This document shows positions 1 through 8,647 of a stretch of DNA of 64,000 bases, piece after piece. How positions within the stretch are numbered: the first letter of the stretch is position 1; each line of letters begins with the position of its first letter. Both the position numbers and the translations under genes were made by a program. Source of the DNA: Uliginosibacterium sp036017065 (GTDB lineage: Bacteria > Pseudomonadota > Gammaproteobacteria > Burkholderiales > Rhodocyclaceae); contig NZ_JAYXHR010000002.1 in the NCBI RefSeq assembly GCF_036017065.1, positions 558,001-622,000 on the forward strand, in the 5' to 3' direction. The notes beneath the pieces are model-generated. The model ran no database searches, was not told the DNA's origin, and saw nothing but the letters and a program-made list of their open reading frames with translations.

Positions 1-319
1 GCGAGCCGCCGGTGCGCCAGGCCTTTTCCGACGCGGTGACCAGCTGGTCGTTCGTGATGCTCTTGTTCTTCAGTGCATTGAAGACCACGTAGGCGGTCAT
101 CAGCTTGGTGAGCGAGGCCGGTTCGACGGTCTGGTCCGGATTGCTGGACGCCAGGATCTGCTGGGCGTTGACGTCGTAGAGGACCCAGGCACGGGCGGCG
201 ACCGTGGGTGGCACCGGCATCTGCGCGGCGGCGACGGTCGGCGTCTGCGCGGGGGCGGTCTGGGCAAGCGTGGTCAGCGGCAGCAGGCCGGCGATCAGGG
301 TGAGAAAAAGCTTCTTCAT
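1..319 (-). CDS. dacC: D-alanyl-D-alanine carboxypeptidase (PBP5/6 type), truncated by window edge
   Basis: The N-terminal 106 residues of a penicillin-binding D,D-carboxypeptidase that trims the terminal D-Ala from peptidoglycan stem peptides in the periplasm. A signal peptide is visible (MKKLFL then a hydrophobic run ending LAQ near residue 20). The catalytic SxxK motif is SLTK at residues 69-72, in the usual context EPASLTKLMTAYV. The rest of the gene, including the SxN and KTG motifs, lies before base 1. It follows rlpA on the same strand, as is common in betaproteobacteria. Whether it is the DacA or DacC paralogue cannot be decided from this fragment. Confidence 0.9.
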   Translation of the reverse strand, partial: MKKLFLTLIAGLLPLTTLAQTAPAQTPTVAAAQMPVPPTVAARAWVLYDVNAQQILASSNPDQTVEPASLTKLMTAYVVFNALKNKSITNDQLVTASEKAWRTGGS

Positions 320-397
320 CTGGATAGGCAATTGGCAGGTAGTGTGCAACGTGGCAATGGGAAAAAGGGATCGGGCTTGGGGTTGCCGCCCGCTGCG

Positions 398-1453
398 TCA
401 GCGCTGGACCACCAGCGGCTTCAGCTTGAGCTTGCGGGCAATCGCCGCCGCATCCGCCTGCGCCGCCTGCGCGGTGCCATAGGGCCCGGCCTGCAGGCGA
501 TGGCGGTCGGATTCGGACACCACGTGCAGCGGGACGTTCAGGTCGCGGACTTCCTGGCGCACGTAGTCGCGGAAGCTCTCGGCGTTGCGCAGCGTGCCGA
601 AGGCGCCCAGTTGCAAGTAGGTGCCGGGGCTCAAGGCCTCGGGTGGCATGGCGGTGATGGCGGCTTCATGCGCCTGCGCATTGGCGCTCTCGGTGAGCAC
701 CACCATGGCGGGCACCGGCGGTGGGGGTGACGGATCCGGCTTGCGGATCGGCGGGATGTTCTTCGCCAGCACCGTGACCTCGCCCGGAATGATGGTTTCG
801 ACGATCACCTCGGCATGGCCGTTGTCGATGTAACCGAGCTTCCAGGCGGCGGCGTAGGAAAGGTCGATCAGCCGGCTGCGCAGGAAGGGGCCGCGGTCGT
901 TGATGCGCACCACCACCGAGCGGCCGTTGCTGAGCAGCGTCACGCGGGCGTAACTGGGGATCGGCAAGGTGGGGTGGGCGGCCGTCATGGCGTACATGTC
1001 GTACACCTCGCCGCTGGAGGTCTTCTTGCCGTGGAAGCGGCGGCCATACCAGCTGGCGATGCCCTCGGCGCGATAGGGGGCGATCTCCACCATCGGGGTG
1101 AAGGTCTGGCCGAGGGCCGAGTACGGACGGTTGGCGAAACGGTGCAGGGGCTCGCTGCGTGGCTCGGCATCCGGAATCGCCGCCAGGTCGGGGGGCGGAT
1201 TACTGCCCGGCCCGTCGTCCATGTAATAGCCCCCGCCTTTCCCGCCGGTCGGCGCGGGCTGCGGCGTGGGGGCGTCCGTCCGGGTGGCAGGGGCTGTCGG
1301 CGCTACCGGCGGCTGGCTGGTACTGGCGCAGGCGGCCAGCAACAGGCTCAACACCAGTGGCAGCAGGCGGGACGGCGTGCGGAGCGAAAGAAGTGACAGG
1401 GGCAGGACGGGCACGGGCGGGTAAGGAACAGGCCTGCAAAGCAGGTGCAGCAA
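398..1453 (-). CDS. rlpA: RlpA septal-ring lipoprotein lytic transglycosylase with SPOR domain
   Basis: A 351-residue lipoprotein. The N-terminus is long and proline-rich, with a lipobox LLAAC (Cys at about 42); the true start could be one of several internal codons closer to the hydrophobic stretch. A proline/threonine-rich linker follows, then the double-psi beta-barrel domain (about 130-220, GIASWYGRRFHGKKTSSGE and NDRGPF with the conserved Asp near 186), then a C-terminal SPOR domain (about 275-351, GTYLQLGAFGTLRNAESF). In this family the barrel cleaves denuded glycan strands and SPOR targets septal peptidoglycan. It normally follows rodA directly; here 6 kb of plus-strand genes separate the two. 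Confidence 0.95.
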   Translation of the reverse strand: MLHLLCRPVPYPPVPVLPLSLLSLRTPSRLLPLVLSLLLAACASTSQPPVAPTAPATRTDAPTPQPAPTGGKGGGYYMDDGPGSNPPPDLAAIPDAEPRSEPLHRFANRPYSALGQTFTPMVEIAPYRAEGIASWYGRRFHGKKTSSGEVYDMYAMTAAHPTLPIPSYARVTLLSNGRSVVVRINDRGPFLRSRLIDLSYAAAWKLGYIDNGHAEVIVETIIPGEVTVLAKNIPPIRKPDPSPPPPVPAMVVLTESANAQAHEAAITAMPPEALSPGTYLQLGAFGTLRNAESFRDYVRQEVRDLNVPLHVVSESDRHRLQAGPYGTAQAAQADAAAIARKLKLKPLVVQR

Positions 1454-1828
1454 GCGGTCGCCATGATACCGCAGGCCTTCCGACCCATCCCGGCTTCAAA
1501 AACCGCGTTTTGCGCAGCGCGGCATGGGAAAAACGCAACGGATTGGGTCAAATGAATGGTTTTCCCGATGGCCTAATTCAGTTATGGTGCTGAAACCGTT
1601 GCGAACAGCCCTGTTCGTGACGAGAAAAATACAAAAATCGAGACAAAATCTTGAAATTGACCACAATTTCTGGGTTCCACACCGAGTCGGTGTCACTGCG
1701 CGTCGTACCGAAGCCTGCTCCGGCAGGCTGAGTCCGGTTTCCTGGAAATCCCGGTCCATCGTCCGCAGCCTCGGCAGGTGCGGGCCTTTTGACGCTCTGC
1801 GTCGCTGGACCAGCCGGGGATTTCTGTC
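1454..1828. other. Intergenic region upstream of the amino-sugar cassette
   Basis: 375 bases between divergent rlpA and the glycosyltransferase cassette. Bases about 1550-1680 are clearly richer in A+T than the surroundings (runs such as gagaaaaatacaaaaatcga), which suits a promoter region for the rightward cassette, but no convincing -35/-10 pair with 16-18 bp spacing could be picked out. No reading frame here looks like a gene and no terminator-like hairpin was seen. Confidence 0.5.
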
Positions 1829-3760
1829 GTGAGTGCCATCAGTTCCGCGCCTTTGCCGGGCGCCGTCATCGCTTCACCCACCCGCCCGCCGCTGGCATTC
1901 GCCAGCAGCAATGCCTTCGGCATCTTCATGGCCGTGGTCGCCTTCGTGGTCGTGGCCGGCTATGTGTTCTGGCTGACGCCGTACCAGGAGTTCATCTTCA
2001 GCGACATGAAGAACTACTGGACGCAGGCCATGAAGCGTCTGGCCGGCAACGAGTTCGACGATTCCCAGTTCGTGGCCTGGCCGCCGATGTTCCACATCGT
2101 GCTGGCGGAGATCTTCCGCATCCTGAAGAACATCGGGCTGGAAAACTGGATCCGCATCGAGACGCCGCTGGTCCTCAACGTGCTGATCTTCTCGGCGTCG
2201 GTCTACGCGGTGCACCGGGTGGCCGCGCGCTGGTTCGACCAGGCCTGGCTGGTGCTGCTGGTCAGCGCGCTGTATGCCTTCGGCTTCCCGGCGCTGTACT
2301 TCAACGCCTTCCTGCTCGGCGAGAACATCGGCGGCCCGTTGCTGGTGATCGCCATCTCCATCCTGCTACGGCGCAACACCTGGACCTGGGTGGTCGCCTC
2401 CGCCGTGCTGTTCGGCCTGGCTACCATCATCCGGCCGTCGCTGGGGCCGTACGGCCTGGCCTTCGTCGCGTTCCTGCTGGCCCGCGACGGGCTGACGCGG
2501 CGCTTCATCGCGCAGGCCGCAGTGTTCACCGCCGTGTTCTTCGCGCTGGTGACGCTGGCCAGCGCCGAGGTGTCGCGCATATCGGGCGGTCGCGTAAACG
2601 CCTTGTCGGCCAACGGCGGGCTGGACTTCTTCATCGCCAACTCGGACTACCACCGCGTCGACCTGAGCTACGACGGCTGGCATTTCTTCGTCGTGGTGCC
2701 GGCGCAGTCCTGGAAGCCCGAGAACGGCGTGTTCTACACCAACGTGCCTTTCTACAAGCAGGACTACTACTTCTCGCTTGGCTGGCAGGCGGTGCAGCGC
2801 AACCCGATGCGCCTGCTCTACAACGTGGGCGAACTGCGCAACCTGTTCTTCGCCGACATGCTGCCATCACGTTACGACGCGCCGGGCTTCCGCTTCTGGC
2901 GGCCGGTGTGGGACTGGTTCAAGTTCCTGATGTTCGTGCCGCTCGGCCTGTTCTTCTGGGCGCGGCGCGACGTGCTGGCGGGCCACAACGGGCGGGAGCG
3001 GCATGCCGCCTTCGTGATGCTGTCGTCGATCCTTGGCGTGACCTTCGTGGTGAGCTTCATCTTCACCGGCGAGCCGCGCTACACCTACACGATCATCTTC
3101 GTGTTCTACCTGCTGTTCTTCAAGCTCGTGGAGCTGGTGGCGATCGACTGGCGGAAGTGGGTGCGGCCCGCCCTGATCTACAGCGTCATCGTCGCCGTGT
3201 TCGCAACGACGATGGCCTTCGCGATTGCTGCACTGCGGCCTGTGTATCCCGTCACGATAGAGGGGACGTTCGCCCCGGCCACCACTGAACCGGTCACAAC
3301 GAAGGCTGCCGAAGCCTCATCGTCCGGGCCGTTCCTCATCGGCCGTGTGCGCTTCCCGTTCAATCGCAAGAACGAGGCGCTGGTGCATGAGGACCGGCCG
3401 GAGATTTCGACGGAGAAGGCGGGGAAGGTGCGCTTGCGCACGCGCATGGAAGTGCTGGGGGAGGCGCCGCTGCAGATCGGTTTCCGCGTCTATAGCAGCT
3501 GGGGGTTCCAGCTCAGGGTGAACGGGCAGCCGACGGTGACCAACGAGGCGCCGGACTACTTCCACGAAACGGAAGGTTCGGCGGTGCTCAGCCCGGGCAT
3601 GTACGACCTGGAGCTGGAGGCCGACTACCTGCCGCGTTCGGGCGGGCTGTCATCCAACTACTTCTACTACGACTCCGAAGACGACTGGCGTCTGCGTCGC
3701 GCATTGGGGGTGAGCTCCGATCGGGTGCGTTTCCACCTGCCCGGCTCGCAAACGCCGTGA
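1829..3760 (+). CDS. PMT/ArnT-like integral membrane glycosyltransferase
   Basis: A 643-residue multi-pass membrane protein with about a dozen hydrophobic helices in the first 470 residues and a beta-rich soluble tail (about 480-643). The first periplasmic loop carries an acidic motif SDMKNYW (Asp 59), the place where PMT/ArnT enzymes hold their catalytic Asp. Such enzymes use an undecaprenyl-phosphate sugar as donor and act on the periplasmic side. The start is GTG, preceded by GGGGA 8 bases upstream. It is the first gene of a same-strand run with a GT2 and an SMR-type membrane protein, which is the ArnT/ArnC/ArnE logic. The acceptor cannot be told from sequence; the tail domain is not one I recognise. 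Confidence 0.75.
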   Translation: MSAISSAPLPGAVIASPTRPPLAFASSNAFGIFMAVVAFVVVAGYVFWLTPYQEFIFSDMKNYWTQAMKRLAGNEFDDSQFVAWPPMFHIVLAEIFRILKNIGLENWIRIETPLVLNVLIFSASVYAVHRVAARWFDQAWLVLLVSALYAFGFPALYFNAFLLGENIGGPLLVIAISILLRRNTWTWVVASAVLFGLATIIRPSLGPYGLAFVAFLLARDGLTRRFIAQAAVFTAVFFALVTLASAEVSRISGGRVNALSANGGLDFFIANSDYHRVDLSYDGWHFFVVVPAQSWKPENGVFYTNVPFYKQDYYFSLGWQAVQRNPMRLLYNVGELRNLFFADMLPSRYDAPGFRFWRPVWDWFKFLMFVPLGLFFWARRDVLAGHNGRERHAAFVMLSSILGVTFVVSFIFTGEPRYTYTIIFVFYLLFFKLVELVAIDWRKWVRPALIYSVIVAVFATTMAFAIAALRPVYPVTIEGTFAPATTEPVTTKAAEASSSGPFLIGRVRFPFNRKNEALVHEDRPEISTEKAGKVRLRTRMEVLGEAPLQIGFRVYSSWGFQLRVNGQPTVTNEAPDYFHETEGSAVLSPGMYDLELEADYLPRSGGLSSNYFYYDSEDDWRLRRALGVSSDRVRFHLPGSQTP

Positions 3761-3814
3761 TCGACGGCGGCGACAGTACGACAAGAACGACAATGATGGA
3801 GACTGGGCCACACC

Positions 3815-4573
3815 ATGACTACGCAGCTTCAGGATGCGGTGATTCCCGCGCTGAGCATCGTCCTGCCGACCTATAACGAGCGCGAGAACATCCAGCTGCT
3901 GCTGGCCGAGCTGCCGAAGGTGCTGACGATTCCCTACGAGGCGATCGTCGTCGACGACAACTCGCCCGACCTCACCTGGCAGGTGGTGCGCGACATCGCC
4001 GCCACGCAGGCGAACGTGCACCTCCTGCACCGCACCACGGTGCGCGGCCTCACCTCGGCGATCAACGACGGCATCAAGCTGGCGCGTGCGCCGCTGGTGA
4101 TGTGGATGGACGTGGACCTGTCGATGCCGCCGGCGAAGATCAACGACCTGCTGGCGGCGATCCGTGCCGGCGCCGACGTGGCCGTGGGTTCGCGCTACGT
4201 GCCGGGCGGCGGCGACGCACGCGCGGTCAGCTTCCATCTCACCGTGCAGCTGATGCTCAGCAAGGTGCTGTCCATCATCGGCGGCTGGTTGCTGGGCTGC
4301 CGCTTCCGCGACTGGTCCTCGGGCTTCATCGTGCTGAAGCGCGACCTGCTGCGCGACTACGACCTGCGCGGCGACTACGGCGAGTACTTCATCGATCTCA
4401 TCTACACGCTGATCAAGCACAAGCGCGCGAAGGTGGTGGAAGTGCCCTACGTGCTGACCGCCCGCCAGATCGGCGAATCCAAGACCGCCACCAACCTGTG
4501 GGGCCTGGTACGGCGGGGCCGCAAGTACCTGACGACGGTCTGGCACCTGCGCTTCGGCAAGGCGGCGGCATGA
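3815..4573 (+). CDS. Family 2 glycosyltransferase, polyprenol-phosphate sugar synthase type
   Basis: A 252-residue GT-A fold enzyme of the DPM1/ArnC-like branch. SIVLPTYNERENI (about 14-26) is the nucleotide-binding N-terminus, VVDDNSPD (45-52) the first acidic loop, and MDVDLS (98-103) the DXD metal-binding motif. FRDWSSGFIVLKRD is typical of polyprenol-phosphate mannose/hexose synthases. No C-terminal membrane pair is present, so it probably works at the inner face of the membrane and loads a sugar on undecaprenyl phosphate. Its stop overlaps the next start (ATGA at 4570-4573), indicating translational coupling to the SMR-like gene. Confidence 0.85.
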   Translation: MTTQLQDAVIPALSIVLPTYNERENIQLLLAELPKVLTIPYEAIVVDDNSPDLTWQVVRDIAATQANVHLLHRTTVRGLTSAINDGIKLARAPLVMWMDVDLSMPPAKINDLLAAIRAGADVAVGSRYVPGGGDARAVSFHLTVQLMLSKVLSIIGGWLLGCRFRDWSSGFIVLKRDLLRDYDLRGDYGEYFIDLIYTLIKHKRAKVVEVPYVLTARQIGESKTATNLWGLVRRGRKYLTTVWHLRFGKAAA

Positions 4574-4935
4574 ACACGCTGGCGCTCATCCTCGTATCGT
4601 GCGTGCTAACGGCCATCGGCCAGATCGCCTTCAAGTGGGGCATGCAGGGCTTCGCCGACGTGCAGGTGGCGAGTGTCGGGCTGCCGCGCCTGCTGTGGAA
4701 CATCTTCACCACGCCCAGCATCGTGATCGGCTTCGCGGCCTTCGGCCTCGGCGCGGTGCTATGGTTGTTCGCACTGGCCAAGGCGGAGCTGTCCTACGCG
4801 GTGCCGCTGGCCAGCATCACCTACGTGCTGGTGCTGGTGGCCGGGGTACTGCTGTTCAAGGAGCCGCTGACGCTGGGCAAGATTGCAGGCACCGCGCTGG
4901 TCGCCGCCGGGGTGGTACTGGTATCGATGAAGTAA
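4570..4935 (+). CDS. SMR/EamA-type small membrane protein (ArnE-like flippase candidate)
   Basis: 121 residues with four predicted helices and the SMR/EamA pattern (LTAIGQIAFKWG near the N-terminus, ELSYAVPLASITYVLV and GVLLFKEPLTLGKIAGTALVAAGV at the end). The glutamate near position 14 used by EmrE-type drug exporters is absent, as in ArnE/ArnF. That absence, and the overlap with a polyprenol-phosphate GT2, suggest it moves the lipid-linked sugar across the inner membrane. A single small subunit is seen, so it would act as a homo-oligomer or have a partner elsewhere. Drug export is the less likely alternative. Confidence 0.75.
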   Translation: MNTLALILVSCVLTAIGQIAFKWGMQGFADVQVASVGLPRLLWNIFTTPSIVIGFAAFGLGAVLWLFALAKAELSYAVPLASITYVLVLVAGVLLFKEPLTLGKIAGTALVAAGVVLVSMK

Positions 4936-5046
4936 GCCGTGCAAGGAATGTTCAGGGAGACATGACCTGCCTATAGACCGACGACAGTCGGCACAACTAT
5001 AAAAAGTCGGAGAGGCCCGACAGCAAGACAGCCAAAGGAGCCAGGC

Positions 5047-5478
5047 ATGATCGAGGAAATCGTCGACCGGGGTATGTTGCTCGCCATCATCGTGCGCAAC
5101 GAGTACGACAAACCGGGCATTTCGTTCTTTACCCCCAACGAGCTGTCGCAACAGCTCGCCTACATGCATCACCCGCAAGGCAAGCTGATCGAACCGCACG
5201 TTCATAACGAAGTGAAGCGCGAGGTCAGCTATACGCAGGAGGTGCTGTTCATCAAGCGCGGCAAGCTGCGCGTGGACTTCTACAGCGTGGAGCGCGAGTA
5301 CCTGCACAGCCGCGTGCTGCTGCCGGGCGACGTCGTCCTGCTGGCCACCGGCGGCCACGGCTTCGAGGTGCTCGAAGAGCTGCAGATGATCGAAGTGAAG
5401 CAGGGGCCCTACTCCGGCGATCACGACAAGACCCGCTTCAAGCCCGAAGTGGATCAGCCACTGCGCATCCTGGGGTGA
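5047..5478 (+). CDS. Cupin-fold protein of sugar-biosynthesis clusters
   Basis: A 143-residue single-domain cupin. The metal-site signature is PHVHNEVKREVSYTQE (His 51, His 53, Glu 65), followed by GKLRVDFYS and the second strand pair GDVVLLATGGHGFEVLE. Proteins of this exact type recur beside DegT aminotransferases in O-antigen and glycan loci; their reaction is not well established (sugar epimerase/isomerase or sensor). An AAGGAG ribosome-binding site lies upstream (aaaggagccaggcATG). The stop overlaps the GTG/ATG start region of the aminotransferase, so the two are co-translated. Confidence 0.7.
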   Translation: MIEEIVDRGMLLAIIVRNEYDKPGISFFTPNELSQQLAYMHHPQGKLIEPHVHNEVKREVSYTQEVLFIKRGKLRVDFYSVEREYLHSRVLLPGDVVLLATGGHGFEVLEELQMIEVKQGPYSGDHDKTRFKPEVDQPLRILG

Positions 5479-5480
5479 GC

Positions 5481-6632
5481 ATGAGCGACAGCAACCAGGC
5501 GCCAGCGCCGATCCCGCCGATTCCGGTTAATGAGCCCCTGCTCGACGGACGCGAGAAGCAATACCTGCTGGAGTGCATCGAGACCGGCTGGATCTCGTCC
5601 GAAGGGCCTTTCGTCGCCCGTTTCGAGCAGGCCTTCGCGGCGCGTGTCGGGCGCAAGCACGGCATCGCCGTGGCCAACGGCTCGGTGGCGCTGGATGCCG
5701 CCGTGGTGGCGCTGGGCATCGGGCCGGGTGACGAAGTCATCGTGCCCACCTTCACCATCATCTCCTGCGCGGCCGCCATCGTCCGCGCAGGCGCGGTGCC
5801 GGTGGTGGTGGACAGCGACCCGCTCACCTGGAACATGGATCTCGACCAGGTGGAGGCACGCATCACACCGCGCACCAAGGCAATCATGGCGGTGCACATC
5901 TACGGCCTGCCGACCGACATGCTGCGCCTGCAGGCGATTGCCGACCGCCACGGCCTGGCGATCATCGAGGACGCCGCCGAGGCGCACGGCCTCACCTGCG
6001 CCGGCCGGCCCTGCGGCAGCTTCGGCAACCTCTCCACCTTCAGCTTCTACCCCAACAAGCACATCACCACCGGCGAAGGCGGCATGATCGTCACCGACGA
6101 CGATGCGCTGGCCGAGCGTTGCCGCAGCCTGCGCAACCTGTGCTTCCAGCCGGCGCGCCGCTTCGTGCATGAAGAGCTGGGCTGGAACTTCCGCCTCACC
6201 AACCTGCAGGCCGCGCTCGGTGTGGCGCAACTGGAGCGGCTGGACGAGTTCGTGCCGATCAAGCGTCGCATGGGGGCCGCCTATACCCAGCGCCTGAGCG
6301 ACCTGCCCGGCGTGCAGCTGCCGCTGCCGCGCACCGACTATGCCGACAACATCTACTGGGTGTTCGGCGTGGTGCTGGGGCCGGAGCACGACATGGACGC
6401 AGCGGCGGCGATGAAGAAACTGGGCGAGTACAGGATCGGTACCCGTCCCTTCTTCTGGCCGATGCACGAGCAACCCGTGTTCCACAAGATGGGTCTGCTC
6501 AAGGGCGAGTCGCATCCGGTCGCGGAGAACATCGCGCGTCGCGGCTTCTACGTGCCCAGCGGGCTGGCGCTGACCGAGGCGCAGATCGACCGCGTCAGCA
6601 CGGTCATGCACGAAGTGTTCGGCAAGTCCTGA
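5481..6632 (+). CDS. DegT/DnrJ/EryC1/StrS PLP-dependent sugar aminotransferase
   Basis: A 383-residue enzyme that transfers an amino group, usually from glutamate, to a nucleotide-linked keto sugar. The PLP lysine is in FYPNKHITTGEGG (Lys 193) and the Asp that pairs with the pyridine nitrogen in IIEDAAEAHG (Asp 164). Length and motifs fit the ArnB/DesV/PseC group. ATG at 5481 has a GGGG stretch suitably upstream; GTG at 5475, inside the previous stop, is an alternative adding two residues. Placed between a cupin and a DesVI-like methyltransferase, it likely makes the amino sugar that the cassette later attaches. Confidence 0.9.
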   Translation: MSDSNQAPAPIPPIPVNEPLLDGREKQYLLECIETGWISSEGPFVARFEQAFAARVGRKHGIAVANGSVALDAAVVALGIGPGDEVIVPTFTIISCAAAIVRAGAVPVVVDSDPLTWNMDLDQVEARITPRTKAIMAVHIYGLPTDMLRLQAIADRHGLAIIEDAAEAHGLTCAGRPCGSFGNLSTFSFYPNKHITTGEGGMIVTDDDALAERCRSLRNLCFQPARRFVHEELGWNFRLTNLQAALGVAQLERLDEFVPIKRRMGAAYTQRLSDLPGVQLPLPRTDYADNIYWVFGVVLGPEHDMDAAAAMKKLGEYRIGTRPFFWPMHEQPVFHKMGLLKGESHPVAENIARRGFYVPSGLALTEAQIDRVSTVMHEVFGKS

Positions 6633-6649
6633 GAGGCTGAGAGGAATCC

Positions 6650-7423
6650 ATGAGCGTTTTCGGAGACACCTACGCGCGCTACTACGCGCTGTTGTATCGC
6701 GACAAGGATTACGCGGGCGAGGCGGACTTCGTCGCCACCCTGTTGCGCGAACATGCGCCAGAGGCACGCAGCATCGTGGAGTTCGGCTGCGGTGGCGGCA
6801 AGCACGCGGCCCTGCTGGGCGAGCGCGGCTTTGCCGTGACCGGCGTGGATCGCAGCCCCGGCATGCTGGACGAGGCGCGCGCCTTCGCCGCCACGCGTGC
6901 GACGGACGTCACCGCGCGGCTGGATTTCGCGCAGGGCGACTTCACCTCCGCGCAGCTGGGCAAGCGCTTCGACTGCGCCATCTCGCTGTTCCACGTGGTC
7001 AGCTACATGCCGGACAACGCGGCGCTGAAGGCGGCCTTCGCCACTGCGCGCCGCCACATCGAGACCGGCGGCGTGTTCCTGTTCGACGTCTGGCACGGCC
7101 CCGCCGTGCTGACCGAGCGCCCGAGCACGCGCATCAAGCGTATGGCGGACGAGCGCATCGAGGTGACGCGACTGGCCGAGTCCACGCTGCATCCGAACGA
7201 ATGCCTGGTGGATGTGAACTACCAGGTCTTCGTGCGCGACCGCTCCGACCGCACGGTGGACGAAATCCGCGAGACCCATCGCATGCGCTACCTGTTTCCG
7301 CCGGAGATCGAGCTGTTCGCCGACCTGTCCGGCTTCAGGGTCGAGCACAGCTGCGAGTGGATGACCCGTAAGCAGCCGGACGACCGCAGCTGGGGCGTCT
7401 GCTACGTGCTGCGCGCCGTATAA
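6650..7423 (+). CDS. Class I SAM methyltransferase, DesVI/TylM1-like amino-sugar N-methyltransferase
   Basis: 257 residues with a Rossmann-type SAM site: motif I VEFGCGGGKH (43-52), the acidic loop GVDRSPGMLDEA and motif QGDFTSAQLGKRFDC. The opening YYALLYRDKDYAGEADF resembles the N-terminus of TylM1/DesVI, which dimethylate the 3-amino group of dTDP-amino sugars. With the aminotransferase immediately upstream (17-bp gap and a GAGAGGAAT ribosome site), an N-methylated amino sugar is the simplest product. O-methylation is possible. A strong hairpin terminator follows and closes the cassette. Confidence 0.8.
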   Translation: MSVFGDTYARYYALLYRDKDYAGEADFVATLLREHAPEARSIVEFGCGGGKHAALLGERGFAVTGVDRSPGMLDEARAFAATRATDVTARLDFAQGDFTSAQLGKRFDCAISLFHVVSYMPDNAALKAAFATARRHIETGGVFLFDVWHGPAVLTERPSTRIKRMADERIEVTRLAESTLHPNECLVDVNYQVFVRDRSDRTVDEIRETHRMRYLFPPEIELFADLSGFRVEHSCEWMTRKQPDDRSWGVCYVLRAV

Positions 7424-7440
7424 CAGACGCGATCGCCGGA

Positions 7441-7475
7441 AGACAAAGGGCCGCATGCGCGGCCCTTTGTCTTTT
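7441..7475. terminator. Bidirectional intrinsic terminator
   Basis: A perfect 14-bp stem (7441-7454 with 7459-7472), loop ATGC, followed by TTTT on the plus strand; AGACAAAG at the other end gives only a weak U tract on the minus strand. It lies between the convergent methyltransferase and rodA genes. Confidence 0.85.
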
Positions 7476-7507
7476 GAGGATTCGTTTCCCCGGGCCCGCG
7501 CCGGGCC

Positions 7508-8647
7508 TCAGCTCACCCGCTTACGATGCCGCTGCACGCTCATCAGGATGCCCATGCCCAGGCACAGGGTGACCAGCGCGGTGCCGCCATAGCTCACCAG
7601 CGGCAGCGGCACGCCCACGACGGGCAGCACGCCGCTCACCATGCCCATGTTCACGAAGGCGTAGGTGAAGAAGTTCATTGTCAGGGCGCCGGCCAGCAGG
7701 CGCGAGAACAGGCTGGAGGCGCTCAGCGCGATCATCAGGCCGCGCCCGATCAGCAGGCAGTACAGCACCAGCAGCAGGATGACGCCGAGCAGGCCGAATT
7801 CCTCCGACAGCACCGCGAGGATGAAGTCGGTGTGGCGCTCCGGCAGAAAGTCCAGGTGGGTCTGCGTGCCCTGTTGCCAGCCCTTGCCGACGATGCCGCC
7901 GGAGCCGACCGCGATGGTGGACTGGATGGTGTGGAAGCCCTTGCCGCGCGGGTCGGAGCTCGGGTCCAGCAGCATGCACACGCGGTGCTTCTGGTACTCG
8001 CGCAGGCCCGGCCATTCCACGCCGTCGGCGCAGATCTGCTTCTCGTAGGCCACCACGCCGACGATGACCGCGACGCCCAGCAGCATCACCGGCACGATCA
8101 GCTTCCAGGACAGGCCACCGAAGTAGATGACGAAGATGCCGGCAGCGGTGACCAGCAGCGAGGTACCGAGGTCGGGCTGGATGGCGATCAGTCCCACCGG
8201 TGCGGCCAGCAGGGCGGTGGCCACGAGGAAGTCGCGGAACTTCAGGCTGCCCTCGCGCTTCTGGAAGTACCAGGCCAGCATCAGCGGCATGGCGATCTTC
8301 ATGATCTCCGAGGGCTGCATGCGGATGAAGCCGAGATCCAGCCAGCGCTGCGCGCCCTTCGAGATTTCGCCGAACAGTTCCACCGCCACCAGCAGCAGCA
8401 CGCCGATGACATACAGCGGCAGGGCGAACATCTGCATGCGCTGCGGCGGCAGGTTGGCCACCACCCACATGACGGCCAGGCCGATGACGAGGTTGAGGTT
8501 GTGCGCCGGCAGCCGCTCCGGCGAGGCGCTCATCATCGCGACATAGGCCCCCCCCAGCAGCAGGGCGAGGATGGCCATCAGGAAACCGTCGATGGGGGCG
8601 GTGAAACGCTGCCAGCCGCGACTCAGGATGAGAAAGGGATCAGTCAC
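7508..8647 (-). CDS. rodA: RodA, SEDS-family peptidoglycan glycosyltransferase
   Basis: 379 residues with about ten membrane helices, the lipid II polymerase of the elongasome that works with PBP2. Family signatures include FIRMQPSEIMKIAMPL, IQPDLGTSLL (with the catalytic-loop Asp), GIVGKGWQQGTQTHLDFLPERHTDFI and the C-terminal PVVGVPLPLVSYGG. The start is GTG, placed 8 bases inside the end of mrdA, so the pair is translationally coupled. It is the last gene of the mre/mrd run. Confidence 0.97.
   Translation of the reverse strand: MTDPFLILSRGWQRFTAPIDGFLMAILALLLGGAYVAMMSASPERLPAHNLNLVIGLAVMWVVANLPPQRMQMFALPLYVIGVLLLVAVELFGEISKGAQRWLDLGFIRMQPSEIMKIAMPLMLAWYFQKREGSLKFRDFLVATALLAAPVGLIAIQPDLGTSLLVTAAGIFVIYFGGLSWKLIVPVMLLGVAVIVGVVAYEKQICADGVEWPGLREYQKHRVCMLLDPSSDPRGKGFHTIQSTIAVGSGGIVGKGWQQGTQTHLDFLPERHTDFILAVLSEEFGLLGVILLLVLYCLLIGRGLMIALSASSLFSRLLAGALTMNFFTYAFVNMGMVSGVLPVVGVPLPLVSYGGTALVTLCLGMGILMSVQRHRKRVS

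Noticed and set aside
1577..1594. Short inverted repeat TTCAG/CTGAA upstream of the sugar cassette as an operator
   Set aside because: Five-base arms in an A+T-rich stretch are expected by chance and no regulator gene is adjacent.
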